Shown: in pieces, positions 35,466 to 44,347 of the stretch | Layout: every line of letters begins with the position of its first letter | Numbering within the stretch: the first letter of the stretch is position 1 | Source of the DNA: Rhodospirillaceae bacterium | GTDB taxonomy: Bacteria > Pseudomonadota > Alphaproteobacteria > Bin65 | Length of the DNA stretch: 46,616 bases | Assembly: GCA_009840595.1 (NCBI GenBank) | Contig: VXNK01000104.1 | Span: 1 to 46,616 of the forward strand | Direction: 5' to 3' | Program-made: the position numbers and the translations under genes | Notes under the pieces: model-generated | Told to the model about the DNA's origin: nothing | Seen by the model: the letters and a program-made list of their open reading frames with translations, nothing else | The model's database searches: none

Positions 35466-36086
35466 CTAAGCCCGCTCGCCGCCCGGCAGGTCGCCGACCA
35501 GCGAGGCGATGCCGAAATCGATCGCCGGCTTCGGCGCCGGCTCCGAGGTTCCGCTGTCTTTCTTTTGCTTGGCGCGCGCAATCTCGACGGCGGCGTTGTA
35601 GTCGCTGTAGCTGCACAGGCCGAGGTCCATCGGATCGCGTCCCCGGATGTTCGAGCTGTTCCAGTGGGTCCGGTCACGGACGGCGTTGATGGTGTTCTTG
35701 GTCGTGCCGAGCAGCTTGGAAATCTGCGCGTCGGTGAGCTCGGGATGATGTTTGAGCAGCCAGGCGATTCCGTCGGGCTTGTCCTGGCGCTTGGCGATGG
35801 GGGTGTAGCGCGCGCCCCTGGAGCGCTGCACCGGCATCGGAATGTCGGTCTCTTTGAGGACCAGGCGGGCTTCGGGATCGGCCTGGCAGCGGTCGATCTC
35901 CTCCTGGGTCAGCTGGCCGGCCTGAATCGGGTCGATCCCCGCCATGCCGACGATGACATCCTCGTCGGCGATCGCCTGCACCTCCAGTTCGTGCAGGTCG
36001 CAGAAGTCGGCAATCTGCAGGAAGGTCAGCGCCGTGTTCTCGACCAGCCACACGGCGGTCGCTTTCGGCATCATCGGCCGGTTCAT
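35466..36086 (-). CDS. trcR: Cell-cycle transcriptional regulator TrcR (DUF1013)
   Basis: The 206-residue protein matches DUF1013/TrcR of alphaproteobacteria. It has MPKATAVWLVENTALTFLQIADFC and LHELEVQAIADEDV. A helix-turn-helix-like part then reads DGIAWLLKHHPELTDAQISKLLGTTKNTINAVRDRTHWN. In Caulobacter TrcR is a conserved nucleoid- or RNA-polymerase-associated regulator of cell-cycle genes. The ATG at 36086 follows a strong AGGAGG at optimal distance. The protein is nearly restricted to alphaproteobacteria and supports the taxonomic call. Confidence 0.93.
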   Translation of the reverse strand: MNRPMMPKATAVWLVENTALTFLQIADFCDLHELEVQAIADEDVIVGMAGIDPIQAGQLTQEEIDRCQADPEARLVLKETDIPMPVQRSRGARYTPIAKRQDKPDGIAWLLKHHPELTDAQISKLLGTTKNTINAVRDRTHWNSSNIRGRDPMDLGLCSYSDYNAAVEIARAKQKKDSGTSEPAPKPAIDFGIASLVGDLPGGERA

Positions 36087-36378
36087 GGGAATCCTCCTGC
36101 GGAAGGGCGGTTTCGGCGGCGGGAGGCGCCGCGCGGGGAGACGTCGCCGTGCGAGGGCCGCGCGGACGAAAAGATTGCAGCGTGTTTTTTGGCGGCCCGG
36201 CGAAGCCGTGATATAGGCACCCGGCGCCCCAGCGTCCAGATACGGGAGCGAACCCGGACGGCGTTCGGGGCCGTGCCGGACCCGAGGCGGCGGGCCGACG
36301 GCAAAGGACCGGAAGCGGCCGAACCGTTCCGGCGCAGTCGCGTCAAGCTCAGGGGCCATGCGGAGGGAGGGCAGCGCC

Positions 36379-36561
36379 TTGGATACCGACGACCTTGAAC
36401 CTGCCGCACAGCCGGCCGGCAAGCCGGACATGGACCTGATGTCCATCGACGAGTTGAACGACTATATTGCCGGGCTCCAGGCGGAGATCGACCGCGCCCG
36501 CGCCGCCATCGCCGCCAAGCAGGATTACCGCTCCGGCGCAGAAGCGTTTTTCAAGAGCTAG
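36379..36561 (+). CDS. DUF1192 family protein
   Basis: The 60-residue protein reads DTDDLEPAAQPAGKPDMDLM, then SIDELNDYIAGLQAEIDRAR and AAKQDYRSGAEAFFKS, the typical DUF1192 pattern found next to or near trcR in alphaproteobacteria. It forms a short coiled coil and has no known function. TTG at 36379 is the likely start. A purine-rich GGAGGGAGGG precedes it at good distance and it matches the usual M-D-T-D-D N-terminus. ATG at 36358 lies before that site. It is divergent from trcR. Confidence 0.85.
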   Translation: MDTDDLEPAAQPAGKPDMDLMSIDELNDYIAGLQAEIDRARAAIAAKQDYRSGAEAFFKS

Positions 36562-36713
36562 TCCGAACTCCCGCCGAAGGCGCCGTCCGAACCGCCGCCC
36601 TGACTTTTCTGGAATCCGCTCCACCGGAAGCGGGCCGGAACGCGCGGCGCGGCCCGGCCCGAAACGCCGCAGACCGGACTTCGCGCCTCCGATAGCGGCG
36701 CCTGCCGGCCGCG

Positions 36714-37706
36714 TCACGCAGCGGCGTCAAGAGTGTCGGCCTTCGTCGGTATTTCCGGTGGCGCTTCGCCGAATGCGGACGCCGCCTCGGACACCAGGGC
36801 CTTTCCGGTTTCCGTCACCGCCGTCGCCAGTACATCGGTCCAGCGCTGGCCCTGCGCCGCAATCCGGTGGGCAAGCCCGATATGGCGCGACGGTTCGGGC
36901 GGCGCAAAGCGCAGAAAGCGGAGGTCCGGCGAGCCGGCCCCCTCGGCAGCGGCCGACGTTTCGGGGAGCAGGGTCAGGCCCGCGCCGTTTGCGACGAGAT
37001 GCGAAAGCGTTGCCAGAGACCCGGCGCCGCGCTGAACCTCCCGGATGCGCCACATCCGGCAGGCGCCCAGGACCTGGGCCGCCAGGCAATCGCCCTGACA
37101 AAGGGTCAGCAGCGGCCCCAGGTCCGCCCGGGCAACCTCGGCAGGCTGCACCCTGCCGCCCGGCAGCCGGGCGATCGACGAGAGCCGACCGGCACTGCCG
37201 GCGAGCAGGAAGCGATCGACGAACAGCGGCCGCTCGGCAAGTTCGAGCAGGCCCAGGGGAATCGAAACGATGGCGGCGTCAATTCGGCTTGCCAGCAGGT
37301 CCGACACGAGCTTTTCGCCTGACGCCTCGACGATGTCCAATTCGATCCGCGGCGAGCTGCCGTCGAGACGTTGCAGAATTCCCGGCAGCATATAGGGCGC
37401 GAGCGTCGACAGGATGCCGACGGTGATTCGCACCGGCCCGTCTTCGAAACGCTTGCCCAGAGCTTCCAGCAGCAACGTCTCGTCGAGGATTCTCAACGTC
37501 TGCTCGAAGGCGTCCCGGCCGAGGCGGGTCAGAACGATGCCGCGGCTTTCGCGCTCGACCAGCGGGCCGCCCAGCGTTGTCTCGAGTTCGCGGATCTGGA
37601 TGGAGAGCGCGGGCTGGGAAATGTGAACATTCCGGGCGGCGCGGGAAAAGGAACCGTGCTCGACCAGGGCCTGAAAATACCGCAACTGTCTCAAAGTAAC
37701 GGGCAT
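36714..37706 (-). CDS. oxyR: LysR-type regulator with OxyR redox cysteines
   Basis: The 330-residue protein has a LysR helix-turn-helix (TLRQLRYFQALVEHGSFSRAA, then QPALSIQIRELE) and a substrate-domain closely like OxyR. Cys207 and Cys216 in GDCLAAQVLGACR are separated by eight residues, exactly like Cys199 and Cys208 of E. coli OxyR, which form the peroxide-sensing disulfide. A further Cys203 is present. It should activate peroxide-defence genes. No catalase or peroxiredoxin gene adjoins it, but the AhpD-like gene in the window is a possible target. The alternative is a generic LysR regulator. Confidence 0.82.
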   Translation of the reverse strand: MPVTLRQLRYFQALVEHGSFSRAARNVHISQPALSIQIRELETTLGGPLVERESRGIVLTRLGRDAFEQTLRILDETLLLEALGKRFEDGPVRITVGILSTLAPYMLPGILQRLDGSSPRIELDIVEASGEKLVSDLLASRIDAAIVSIPLGLLELAERPLFVDRFLLAGSAGRLSSIARLPGGRVQPAEVARADLGPLLTLCQGDCLAAQVLGACRMWRIREVQRGAGSLATLSHLVANGAGLTLLPETSAAAEGAGSPDLRFLRFAPPEPSRHIGLAHRIAAQGQRWTDVLATAVTETGKALVSEAASAFGEAPPEIPTKADTLDAAA

Positions 37707-38234
37707 ATCCGGTTACTCCCGGCAGGACAGCGGCGGCGCGACCGCGCCTTCCTGCGCGATGTTTCGCTGAACCCGGCAGCCGGGAACGCCGCGCCGGAGC
37801 GGTGTGTCGTTCGTGTCTGCACTGCGGCGATCACGGGACATCGGGATCGAAACCGGGGCCGCAGCGCAGGGTTGCGGGGCCGTCGCAGCCGCGCCGGCGA
37901 CGGCTCTCGGCAGAGAGCGGAAGGCCGCAGGAAATGGTAGTCATCGATCGTCGCCCCCGATTCGCGGGATGGTGTTCCCCGCACATGGCAACGATTCGCC
38001 GCAACTCCCAATACTGAATTTCTATCTTAACAATAAGAAAAATTCATCTTCGATACTTTGAGATTTAACGAAATTATCTGATTCGGATACCCGATAATTG
38101 GAAATTATCGTTAAAATTTCTTGGTAAACGGAAAATAAAAATATCCTCCCCGCAATCCCGGCAGATGCCGGGCCGGGATCTCCGGGGGCGTTCGCCCCGC
38201 CCGGCCTTCGGGCATTTGGCGTCGATGTCCGCGT
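37707..38234. other. 528-base gap with a sharply AT-rich core
   Basis: No gene is seen. The first 300 bases are ordinary GC-rich sequence upstream of oxyR. From about 38010 to 38145 the sequence is very AT-rich with short inverted repeats. After that come GC-rich palindromes (CCCGGCAGATGCCGGG at 38156-38171, CCCGGCCTTCGGGC near 38208) downstream of the tRNA, which could help end its transcription. Confidence 0.4.
38065..38114. repeat. Inverted repeat in AT-rich segment
   Basis: TTAACG (38065-38070) is mirrored by CGTTAA (38109-38114). Inside, AAATTATC (38071-38078) occurs again at 38102-38109, with GATAATT between. It may be a protein-binding site, or a fragment of foreign DNA. Confidence 0.4.
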
Positions 38235-38311
38235 TGGTGGGCCCGGCAGGACTCGAACCTGCAACCAGACCGTTATGAGCGGCCGGCTCTAACCGATTGA
38301 GCTACGGGCCC
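38235..38311 (-). tRNA. tRNA-Ile2 (CAU anticodon), with encoded CCA
   Basis: The minus strand folds into a full cloverleaf. The acceptor stem is GGGCCCG against CGGGCCC, followed by A73 and an encoded CCA (38237-38235). D-arm contains TAGCTCAATCGGTTAGAGC, the anticodon loop is CTCATAA, and the T-arm has GGTTCGAGTCC. The CAU anticodon is shared by Met and lysidine-modified Ile2 tRNAs. The GGGCCC acceptor and the TGGTTG variable loop favour Ile2, which reads AUA. It is not initiator tRNA. Confidence 0.85.
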
Positions 38312-38616
38312 CGATGCAGCCGCGGACCTGCCGCCTGTGGCGCTGCTACGATACCGGCCGCAGCACGGAGGGACTACATAGGCCGAACGGAGAACCGCTG
38401 CAATTGCCGCTTGGGCGGACCCTGCGCTGCAGCTGCCGCCGGCGCCCGCCTGTTGTCCGCCACGCCTCAAGACGGCACGGCGCCATCGACCGGGTGCAGT
38501 GCCGCCGATCGGGCCGGTTGCGGCCCGGCGTCCGGTTGCCAGCCGGCTTCGTCCGTCCGACATTCTGCACATCGAGCCTCGCAAACCGAACCCCAGCGTC
38601 TCCGAGCCGCCGAACG
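38312..38616. other. 305-base gap between tRNA and gpmI
   Basis: This holds the tRNA promoter on the minus strand and the upstream region of gpmI. No further gene is seen. The open frames here are a continuation of GC-rich noise upstream of the gpmI start. Confidence 0.35.
38375..38403 (-). promoter_or_regulatory. tRNA-Ile2 promoter
   Basis: On the minus strand TTGCAG (38403-38398) and TATGTA (38380-38375) are 17 bases apart, about 55-65 bases before the mature tRNA 5' end. Confidence 0.45.
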
Positions 38617-40191
38617 ATGACCGCCGCTCCGCCCCGCCCCGTCGTGCTGTGCATTCTGGACGGCTGGGGCCATCGCACCGAAACGGCGAACAACGCGATC
38701 GCCCGCGCGGAAACGCCGGTGTGGGACCGGCTGACGGCGACCTGCCCCCACGCGCTTGGCGATGCGTCGGAGCGCCATGTCGGTCTGCCGGGCGGCCAGA
38801 TGGGCAATTCCGAGGTCGGCCACACGACGATCGGCGCCGGCCGGATCGTGTTGCAGGACCTGCCGAAGATCGACGCGGCGATTGCGGACGGAACGTTCGC
38901 CGGAAAGCCGGCTTTCTCACGGTTTGCCGAGGCGCTCAAGACTTCCGGCGGCACGGCTCATGTCCTGGGCCTCATGTCGCCCGGCGGCGTCCATTCCCAT
39001 CAGGACCATATCGATGCGGCCGCGAAGTTGCTTGCAGCGCAGGGGATTCCGGTTGCGGTGCACGCCTTTCTCGACGGCCGGGATACGCCGCCGCAAAGCG
39101 CCGGCGCCTTCGTCGACAGTTTCGAGGCCGCCCTTGCAGGCAACAGCCGGATCCGGATCGCGACGGTGAGCGGGCGCTACTACGCGATGGACAGGGACGG
39201 ACGCTGGGAACGGACGGCCGATGCCTATGCCGCGCTGGCAGGGGGGAGCGGCAGACCGGGCGCCGGCGCCGCTTCTGCCGGCGAAGCCATCGATAACGCC
39301 AGGCTGGCCGGCGAGACCGACGAATTTGTCAGACCGGCAACCATCGGCGGCTACAGGGGCATGGCAGACGGCGACGGCCTGTTCATGGCCAATTTCCGGG
39401 CCGACCGGGTGCGCCAGATTTTGAGCGCACTGCTCGATCCCGGTTTCGGCGGATTCGACCGGCCGCGACCGGTGAAATTCGCCGCCGCACTGGGCATGAG
39501 CGAAGTTTCCGGGCGGCACAACGAATGGATGGACACGCTGTTTCCGCCGGCGGTGCCGGCCAATGTGCTGGGCGCAGCGGTCGCCGCGGCCGGCCTCAAA
39601 CAGTTGCGCATCGCCGAGACCGAGAAATACGCCCACGTTACCTTCTTCCTGAACGGCGGCCGGGAGGCGCCCTTCACCGGCGAGGAGCGGATCCTGGTCC
39701 CCTCCCCCAAGGTGGCGACCTACGATCTGCAGCCCGAGATGTCGGCGCCGGAGTTGACCGACCGGCTGGTCGGCGCGGTCGATAGCGGCACGTTCGACCT
39801 GATCGTCGTCAACTACGCCAATACGGACATGGTCGGCCACACCGGCGACATGGCGGCGGCGGTCAGAGCCGTCGAAACGGTCGACGCCTGCCTCGGCCGG
39901 CTGGAAGCGGCGGTGACGGCCGCAGGCGGCGCGCTGCTCGTCACCTCGGACCACGGCAATGCCGAGCAGATGGCCGATCCCGCCACCCGGCAGCGCCATA
40001 CCGCCCACACGCGCAATCCGGTACCGATCCTGCTCGCCGCCGGCGGCGCGGGCCGCACCTTGCGCAACGGCTCGCTGGCCGACATCGCGCCGACGGTCCT
40101 GGGCCTGATGGGGCTTGCCCGGCCTGCCGAAATGACCGGCGCATCGCTGCTCGGCAGCGGCGCCGCAGGTTCGAAGACAATTGCTGCGTAG
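38617..40191 (+). CDS. gpmI: 2,3-bisphosphoglycerate-independent phosphoglycerate mutase
   Basis: The 524-residue enzyme interconverts 3- and 2-phosphoglycerate in glycolysis with two Mn ions. It has the metal-binding VLCILDGWGHR, the nucleophilic Ser in GGQMGNSEVGHTTIGAGR, VHAFLDGRDTPP, VSGRYYAMDRDGRWER, FFLNGGREAPFTGEERIL, the NYANTDMVGHTGD metal cluster and the late TSDHGNAEQM. Complete and of normal length. The ATG at 38617 is preferred, since upstream frame is noise. Its end overlaps the start of the EnvC-like gene by 11 bases, and the genes gpmI-envC-ctpA-rppH run as one operon, a well-known alphaproteobacterial order. Confidence 0.96.
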   Translation: MTAAPPRPVVLCILDGWGHRTETANNAIARAETPVWDRLTATCPHALGDASERHVGLPGGQMGNSEVGHTTIGAGRIVLQDLPKIDAAIADGTFAGKPAFSRFAEALKTSGGTAHVLGLMSPGGVHSHQDHIDAAAKLLAAQGIPVAVHAFLDGRDTPPQSAGAFVDSFEAALAGNSRIRIATVSGRYYAMDRDGRWERTADAYAALAGGSGRPGAGAASAGEAIDNARLAGETDEFVRPATIGGYRGMADGDGLFMANFRADRVRQILSALLDPGFGGFDRPRPVKFAAALGMSEVSGRHNEWMDTLFPPAVPANVLGAAVAAAGLKQLRIAETEKYAHVTFFLNGGREAPFTGEERILVPSPKVATYDLQPEMSAPELTDRLVGAVDSGTFDLIVVNYANTDMVGHTGDMAAAVRAVETVDACLGRLEAAVTAAGGALLVTSDHGNAEQMADPATRQRHTAHTRNPVPILLAAGGAGRTLRNGSLADIAPTVLGLMGLARPAEMTGASLLGSGAAGSKTIAA

Positions 40192-41392
40192 CGCCATCCG
40201 GTCTCCATTCGCCGCGGCCGCGGTCGCCGCCGCGGCATTCGCCTTGCTGGCCGCCGGAGCGGGCGAGGCGTCTGCGCAGAACGAACGAAACCGGCTGAAG
40301 GACGTCGAGCGCCGAATCGACAAGGGCCGCGGGCGCGACGCCGCCCTGTCGCGCCAGGCCGGCCGGCTGGCGGAGGAAGTCCGCTCGATCCGCAAACGGG
40401 TCGTTACCGTAGCCCGGCGGCTGCAATTGCAGGAAGCCGCCACGATGCGCGTCGAGCGGCGCCTGGCCCGGCTGGAGAATGCGATCCGGACCGACAGTGC
40501 CGAATTCCGGCGCAACGAGCGGCAGTTCCTGCAAATCGTCGGCGCCCTCCGGCGGATCCGCAGCAATCCGCCGGGCGTGCTGGCCATGCATTTCGCCGAC
40601 GCGCAGGACGCGATCCGCAGCACGATCGTCCTCCGTTCGCTGGTGCCGCGGCTGCGCGCCCGGGCGGACGAACTGCGCCGCAAGGTCGTCGCCCACAACG
40701 CGCTGCGCCGGCAGGCCGCCCGGGAGCGCAAGGATATCGCCGCCAAATCGGAGGCATTGCGCGGCACCCGGCTGGAACTGGCGACCCTGCTGGGCCGGCG
40801 GACCCGCCTGTTGGCGGAGACGCGGGCGGAAAGGACCCTGGTGCAGCGCCGGCTCGCGCGCCTGACGCACCAGGCGGAAACGCTGCAGGACCTGGTCGCC
40901 AATCTGAAGCGCGAGACCGCCCGCCCGGAACCGGGCAGGAAGATCCGCGCGGCGCTCCTGACGCGGCCGAACCGCGTCCACCGCTTCCGCAAGGCCCGCG
41001 GGAAGGTGGTCGCGCCGGTATCGGGCCGCCTCGTGGCGCGCTTCGGCGACAGGGACGGGTTCGGCATGCCCGTCAACGGGCTGCGCTTCGCCGCACGGAC
41101 CGGCGCGCAGGCAGTTGCGCCATACGACGGCCAAATTGTGTTTGCAGGATCGTTCCGGAGCTATGGACCGATCTTGATCATTGAGCATACCGACGGATAT
41201 CACTCCCTGATCGCCGGTCTGGCGCGTATCGATGTCGTGAACCGGCAATGGGTGCTGGCCGGCGAGCCGGTCGGTATTGTCGGAATGGCGAAGCCGCTGG
41301 GCGCCCGGCTGTATCTCGAGTTGAGGCAGGGCGGCCGCCCCATCGATCCGCAGCCGTGGCTGGCGGCGGACAAACGCAAGGTAGACGGATGA
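40181..41392 (+). CDS. envC: EnvC-like murein hydrolase activator (degenerate LytM)
   Basis: The 403-residue secreted protein starts at TTG 40181 with a signal peptide ending near GEASAQ. A long charged coiled coil follows (about 35-250), then a LytM/M23 domain at the C-terminus. The catalytic residues of active M23 enzymes are missing. The HxxxD site is replaced in NGLRFAARTGAQA, and the final His position is LYLEL rather than LHFEV. That is the mark of EnvC-type activators, which switch on AmiA/B-like amidases at the septum instead of cutting peptidoglycan. The stop overlaps the ctpA start as ATGA. Confidence 0.88.
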   Translation: MLRSAIRSPFAAAAVAAAAFALLAAGAGEASAQNERNRLKDVERRIDKGRGRDAALSRQAGRLAEEVRSIRKRVVTVARRLQLQEAATMRVERRLARLENAIRTDSAEFRRNERQFLQIVGALRRIRSNPPGVLAMHFADAQDAIRSTIVLRSLVPRLRARADELRRKVVAHNALRRQAARERKDIAAKSEALRGTRLELATLLGRRTRLLAETRAERTLVQRRLARLTHQAETLQDLVANLKRETARPEPGRKIRAALLTRPNRVHRFRKARGKVVAPVSGRLVARFGDRDGFGMPVNGLRFAARTGAQAVAPYDGQIVFAGSFRSYGPILIIEHTDGYHSLIAGLARIDVVNRQWVLAGEPVGIVGMAKPLGARLYLELRQGGRPIDPQPWLAADKRKVDG

Positions 41393-42717
41393 AACGGATT
41401 GCGCTTGCCCTCGTTTTCCTGGTTTCCGCGGCGCTCGCCGCCCCGGCTGCAGCGCCGGCGCGGGCAGCGGACGACAAGGAACCCGACACCTACCGGTATC
41501 TCGACCTGTTCGGCGCGGTGTTCGAGCGGGTGCGCTCCGGCTACGTCGAAAAGGTCACCGACAAGAAGCTGATCGAAGCGGCGATCAATGGCATGCTGCA
41601 AGCGCTGGATCCGCATTCGAACTATCTGAGCGCCGAAGACTTCAAGGAAATGCAGGTCAATACCACCGGCAAGTTCGGCGGTCTCGGCATCCAGGTGACG
41701 ACCGAACGCGGCATCGTGAAGGTGATCTCGCCGATCGACGGGACGCCGGCGGCCAAGGCGGGCATCCGCGCCAACGACCTGATCACCCATATCGACGGCA
41801 AGCCGATCATCGGCATTTCCCTGCGCGATGCGGTCAAGCAGATGCGCGGTCCGGTCGATTCGAAGATCACGATCAAGATCCGGCGCAAGGGCGTGGACCC
41901 GTTCGACGTGACCATCGTGCGGGCCATCATAACGGTCAAGTCGGTGCGCCACCGGACGATCGGCAATGTCGGCTACGTCCGGATCACGTCCTTCACCCAG
42001 CAGACGACCGTCGGCCTGCACGCCGCGCTGGCCGAGTTCAGGCGCAAGCCGGGCAAGACGTGGCGCGGCGTCGTCCTGGACCTGCGCAACAATCCGGGCG
42101 GCCTGCTGTCCCAGGCGATCGACGTGACCGACAGCTTTCTCGAACGGGGCGAGATCGTCTCGACGCGCGGCCGCGAAGCCAAGATAAGCAGCCGCTACAA
42201 CGCCAAGAAAGGCGACATGACCGGCGGCCTGCCGATCGTCGTGCTGATCAACAGCGGGTCCGCCTCGGCCTCCGAAATCGTCGCGGGCGCGTTGCAGGAC
42301 CACCGGCGCGCCATCCTCATGGGCACCAAGAGCTTCGGCAAGGGTTCGGTCCAGACCGTCGTGCCGCTGGGCAGCCAGGGCGCGATGCGGCTGACCACCG
42401 CCCGCTATTACACGCCGTCGGGCCGCTCGATCCAAGCCGAGGGCATCGTTCCCGATATCGTCGTCGAGCAGGCGAAGCTGACGGCGCTCGCGCCGCGCGC
42501 CATCGGCCGGGAAGCCGATCTGCCGAACGCGCTCGATGCCGACAGGACGGAGAGCGGCGCGGCGCCGGAAGATGGCGCAGCGAAGCCTGGCGAAGGGGCC
42601 GACGGCAAGCAACCCGCGGCGGCCGGCGACAAAGAACCCGAAGACTATCAGCTGTCCCGCGCCGTCGACCTGCTGAGAGGCCTTGCGCTTTTCGACAGGA
42701 TGAAGAACGGGGAATAG
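41389..42717 (+). CDS. ctpA: C-terminal processing protease, S41 family
   Basis: The 442-residue periplasmic protease has a signal peptide (cleavage near PARAAD), and an N-terminal LLQALDPHSNYL segment. A PDZ domain at about 85-160 (GGLGIQVTTERGIVKVISP) is followed by the S41 core: VVLDLRNNPGGLL, the nucleophilic Ser in NSGSASASEIVAGAL and the catalytic Lys in GTKSFGKGSVQT. It trims or degrades envelope proteins from their C-termini and in other bacteria works with lipoprotein partners on cell-wall hydrolases. That fits the EnvC-like gene with which it overlaps by ATGA. A low-complexity Ala/Gly/Glu tail precedes the C-terminal SRAVDLLRGLALF. Confidence 0.95.
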   Translation: MKRIALALVFLVSAALAAPAAAPARAADDKEPDTYRYLDLFGAVFERVRSGYVEKVTDKKLIEAAINGMLQALDPHSNYLSAEDFKEMQVNTTGKFGGLGIQVTTERGIVKVISPIDGTPAAKAGIRANDLITHIDGKPIIGISLRDAVKQMRGPVDSKITIKIRRKGVDPFDVTIVRAIITVKSVRHRTIGNVGYVRITSFTQQTTVGLHAALAEFRRKPGKTWRGVVLDLRNNPGGLLSQAIDVTDSFLERGEIVSTRGREAKISSRYNAKKGDMTGGLPIVVLINSGSASASEIVAGALQDHRRAILMGTKSFGKGSVQTVVPLGSQGAMRLTTARYYTPSGRSIQAEGIVPDIVVEQAKLTALAPRAIGREADLPNALDADRTESGAAPEDGAAKPGEGADGKQPAAAGDKEPEDYQLSRAVDLLRGLALFDRMKNGE

Positions 42718-42758
42718 GCGACAACCGGGCAGGCGGCCGGGCAACCGGTGTCGGAACC

Positions 42759-43277
42759 GTGACCGGCGCAGCCGGTACTGCGCCCGCGTCGCAAGGAGCC
42801 GGGCCGGGCCCGGAATACCGCCGCGGCGTCGGCGTCATGCTGCTGAACCGCGAAGGCCGCGTCTTCGTCGCCGAACGGATCGATACGCCGGGCGCCTGGC
42901 AGATGCCCCAGGGCGGCATCGACGCGGGCGAGGCGCCGGCGGCGGCGGCCCGCCGGGAACTGGCCGAAGAGACCGGCATCGATCGCGTGACGATTCTGGC
43001 CGAGAGCGCCGGATGGCTGAGCTACGATCTGCCGGCGGACCTGCGCGGCCGGGTCTGGCAGGGCCGCTATATCGGCCAGGCGCAGAAATGGTTCGCCATG
43101 CGCTTCGACGGCGCGGACGCCGACATCCGCATCGACGGCGCCCATGCCGAGTTCAGCGCCTGGCGGTGGATCGAACCGGAACGCCTGCCGGCCCTGATCG
43201 TCGGCTTCAAACAACCGCTCTACGAGGCGGTGCTGGCGGAATTCGCCCCGGCGATCGCCGCGCTGGCACGCGGGTAG
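42759..43277 (+). CDS. rppH: RNA pyrophosphohydrolase (Nudix)
   Basis: The ~172-residue protein is RppH: YRRGVGVMLLNREGRVFVAER, WQMPQGGIDAGEAP, and the Nudix box GGIDAGE-x5-ARRELAEETGI. The C-terminal WFAMRFDGADADIRI and FSAWRWIEPERLPALIVGFKQPLYEAV are also typical. It removes pyrophosphate from the 5' end of mRNA, starting decay, or acts on dinucleoside polyphosphates. No ATG lies near the core. GTG at 42759 is chosen, leaving ~20 unconserved residues before the fold. It is the last gene of the gpmI operon, 41 bases after ctpA. Confidence 0.92.
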   Translation: MTGAAGTAPASQGAGPGPEYRRGVGVMLLNREGRVFVAERIDTPGAWQMPQGGIDAGEAPAAAARRELAEETGIDRVTILAESAGWLSYDLPADLRGRVWQGRYIGQAQKWFAMRFDGADADIRIDGAHAEFSAWRWIEPERLPALIVGFKQPLYEAVLAEFAPAIAALARG

Positions 43278-43363
43278 CGGGACAGGAGCGCGGCGCCGGT
43301 CCGGCCGTTGCCGCTTTCAGCGGGCGGGAAGCCGTTCGGTCGGCCGGGATTTGGAAGCTCCGA

Positions 43364-44188
43364 TCAGGCTTCGGCGGCGACCGGAGGCCGGCCGGCTCGG
43401 GTGCGCCATTTCAGAACCGCGTAAATCACCCTTGACATCCAGATGCAGAAGCGGCCGTGCGGCTTGAGGCCGGCTGCCTTGAACGCCATGGAGACGGCGC
43501 GTTCGACATGGTGGAAACGGTAGAAGCCATACACCGTCGCGGAATATTCCCGGTTGGCGGCTTTGCGGTCATAATCGCCGCCCCGGTTGTTCGCCGCGAA
43601 ATAGGCGTAGGCGAGCTCGTCGTCTTCCGTCTCGCGCGCCCGGCTCAACGCAACCCAGAAGCGCCGTACCCGGCCGATCCGTTCAATCTCCAGATAGCGC
43701 TTCTCGTGCTTGTAGAAGAGCTTGTAGTGCCGCAATTCGTCGGCGGCGATTTTGTGGCAGATCTGTTTGAGCACCGGTTCCTCGGCCGCGTTGGCGAGGG
43801 CCGTGTACATGGAAGAGGTGCCGCATTCGACCACGCAGCGGGCGACCAGTTCGCCGACCCGCGAGCCGCGCACGGACCTGGCGACGCCGACCGGCAGTTT
43901 GACGTTGGCGGCAAAATCTTCGAAGGCGGCAGGGAAATCGAAGGAGGGATCGGCCATTTCGGCCCAGCGGCCCAGGGCGTCGCCGTGCTGGACCTCTTCC
44001 TCGGCCCACCCGACCGCAGCTTCGGAAAACTCGGGGTCGTCCTCGAACACTTCCTGGAGATACCGGCCGTAATCGCGGCCGTTCTTCTCCACAAGGCTCG
44101 CCGCCTTGATCACCTTGACCAGATCGGGATCAACCTTGCCCGGGTCGAAATTCTCCCAGGCAATATCGTCGAGCGTCCAGTGCTTCAC
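43364..44188 (-). CDS. Ferritin-like di-iron domain protein
   Basis: The ~274-residue helical protein has a ferritin-like core: EEEVQHGDALGRW (Glu and His ligands), SVRGSRVGELVARCVVECGTSSMYTALA and the second IAADELRHYKLFYKHEKR (Glu-x-x-His). These are likely di-iron ligands on four helices. It resembles a family of uncharacterised alphaproteobacterial ferritin-like proteins rather than storage ferritin or rubrerythrin with a rubredoxin domain. The start is GTG at 44188, with GAGG seven bases before, giving a K-H-W-T-L-D-D N-terminus. TTG at 44248 is possible but lacks a ribosome site. A good promoter lies at 44271-44299. Confidence 0.8.
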   Translation of the reverse strand: MKHWTLDDIAWENFDPGKVDPDLVKVIKAASLVEKNGRDYGRYLQEVFEDDPEFSEAAVGWAEEEVQHGDALGRWAEMADPSFDFPAAFEDFAANVKLPVGVARSVRGSRVGELVARCVVECGTSSMYTALANAAEEPVLKQICHKIAADELRHYKLFYKHEKRYLEIERIGRVRRFWVALSRARETEDDELAYAYFAANNRGGDYDRKAANREYSATVYGFYRFHHVERAVSMAFKAAGLKPHGRFCIWMSRVIYAVLKWRTRAGRPPVAAEA

Positions 44189-44270
44189 CGCTTTGCCTCG
44201 AACCGTCGGCAGTTTGCTGCCTTGACCGATGACGGGGCGGCCCCCCAATCCGCCCGGATTGACCGTCCGT

Positions 44271-44299
44271 AATATAAACAGCGCGCCGCGGGGCGTCCA
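44271..44299 (-). promoter_or_regulatory. Promoter of the ferritin-like gene
   Basis: TGGACG (44299-44294) and TATATT (44276-44271) are 17 bases apart on the minus strand. The leader would be about 75 nt to the GTG start. Confidence 0.45.
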
Positions 44300-44347
44300 G
44301 CGGTCGGAAGCGTTTACATCCGGTCCGGTTTTGCGATGAAAGACAGG

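Noticed and set aside
38156..38220. Intrinsic terminator for the tRNA
   Set aside because: GC-rich hairpins are present, but the T-rich stretch follows only after about 15-20 bases, so it does not fit a standard intrinsic terminator.
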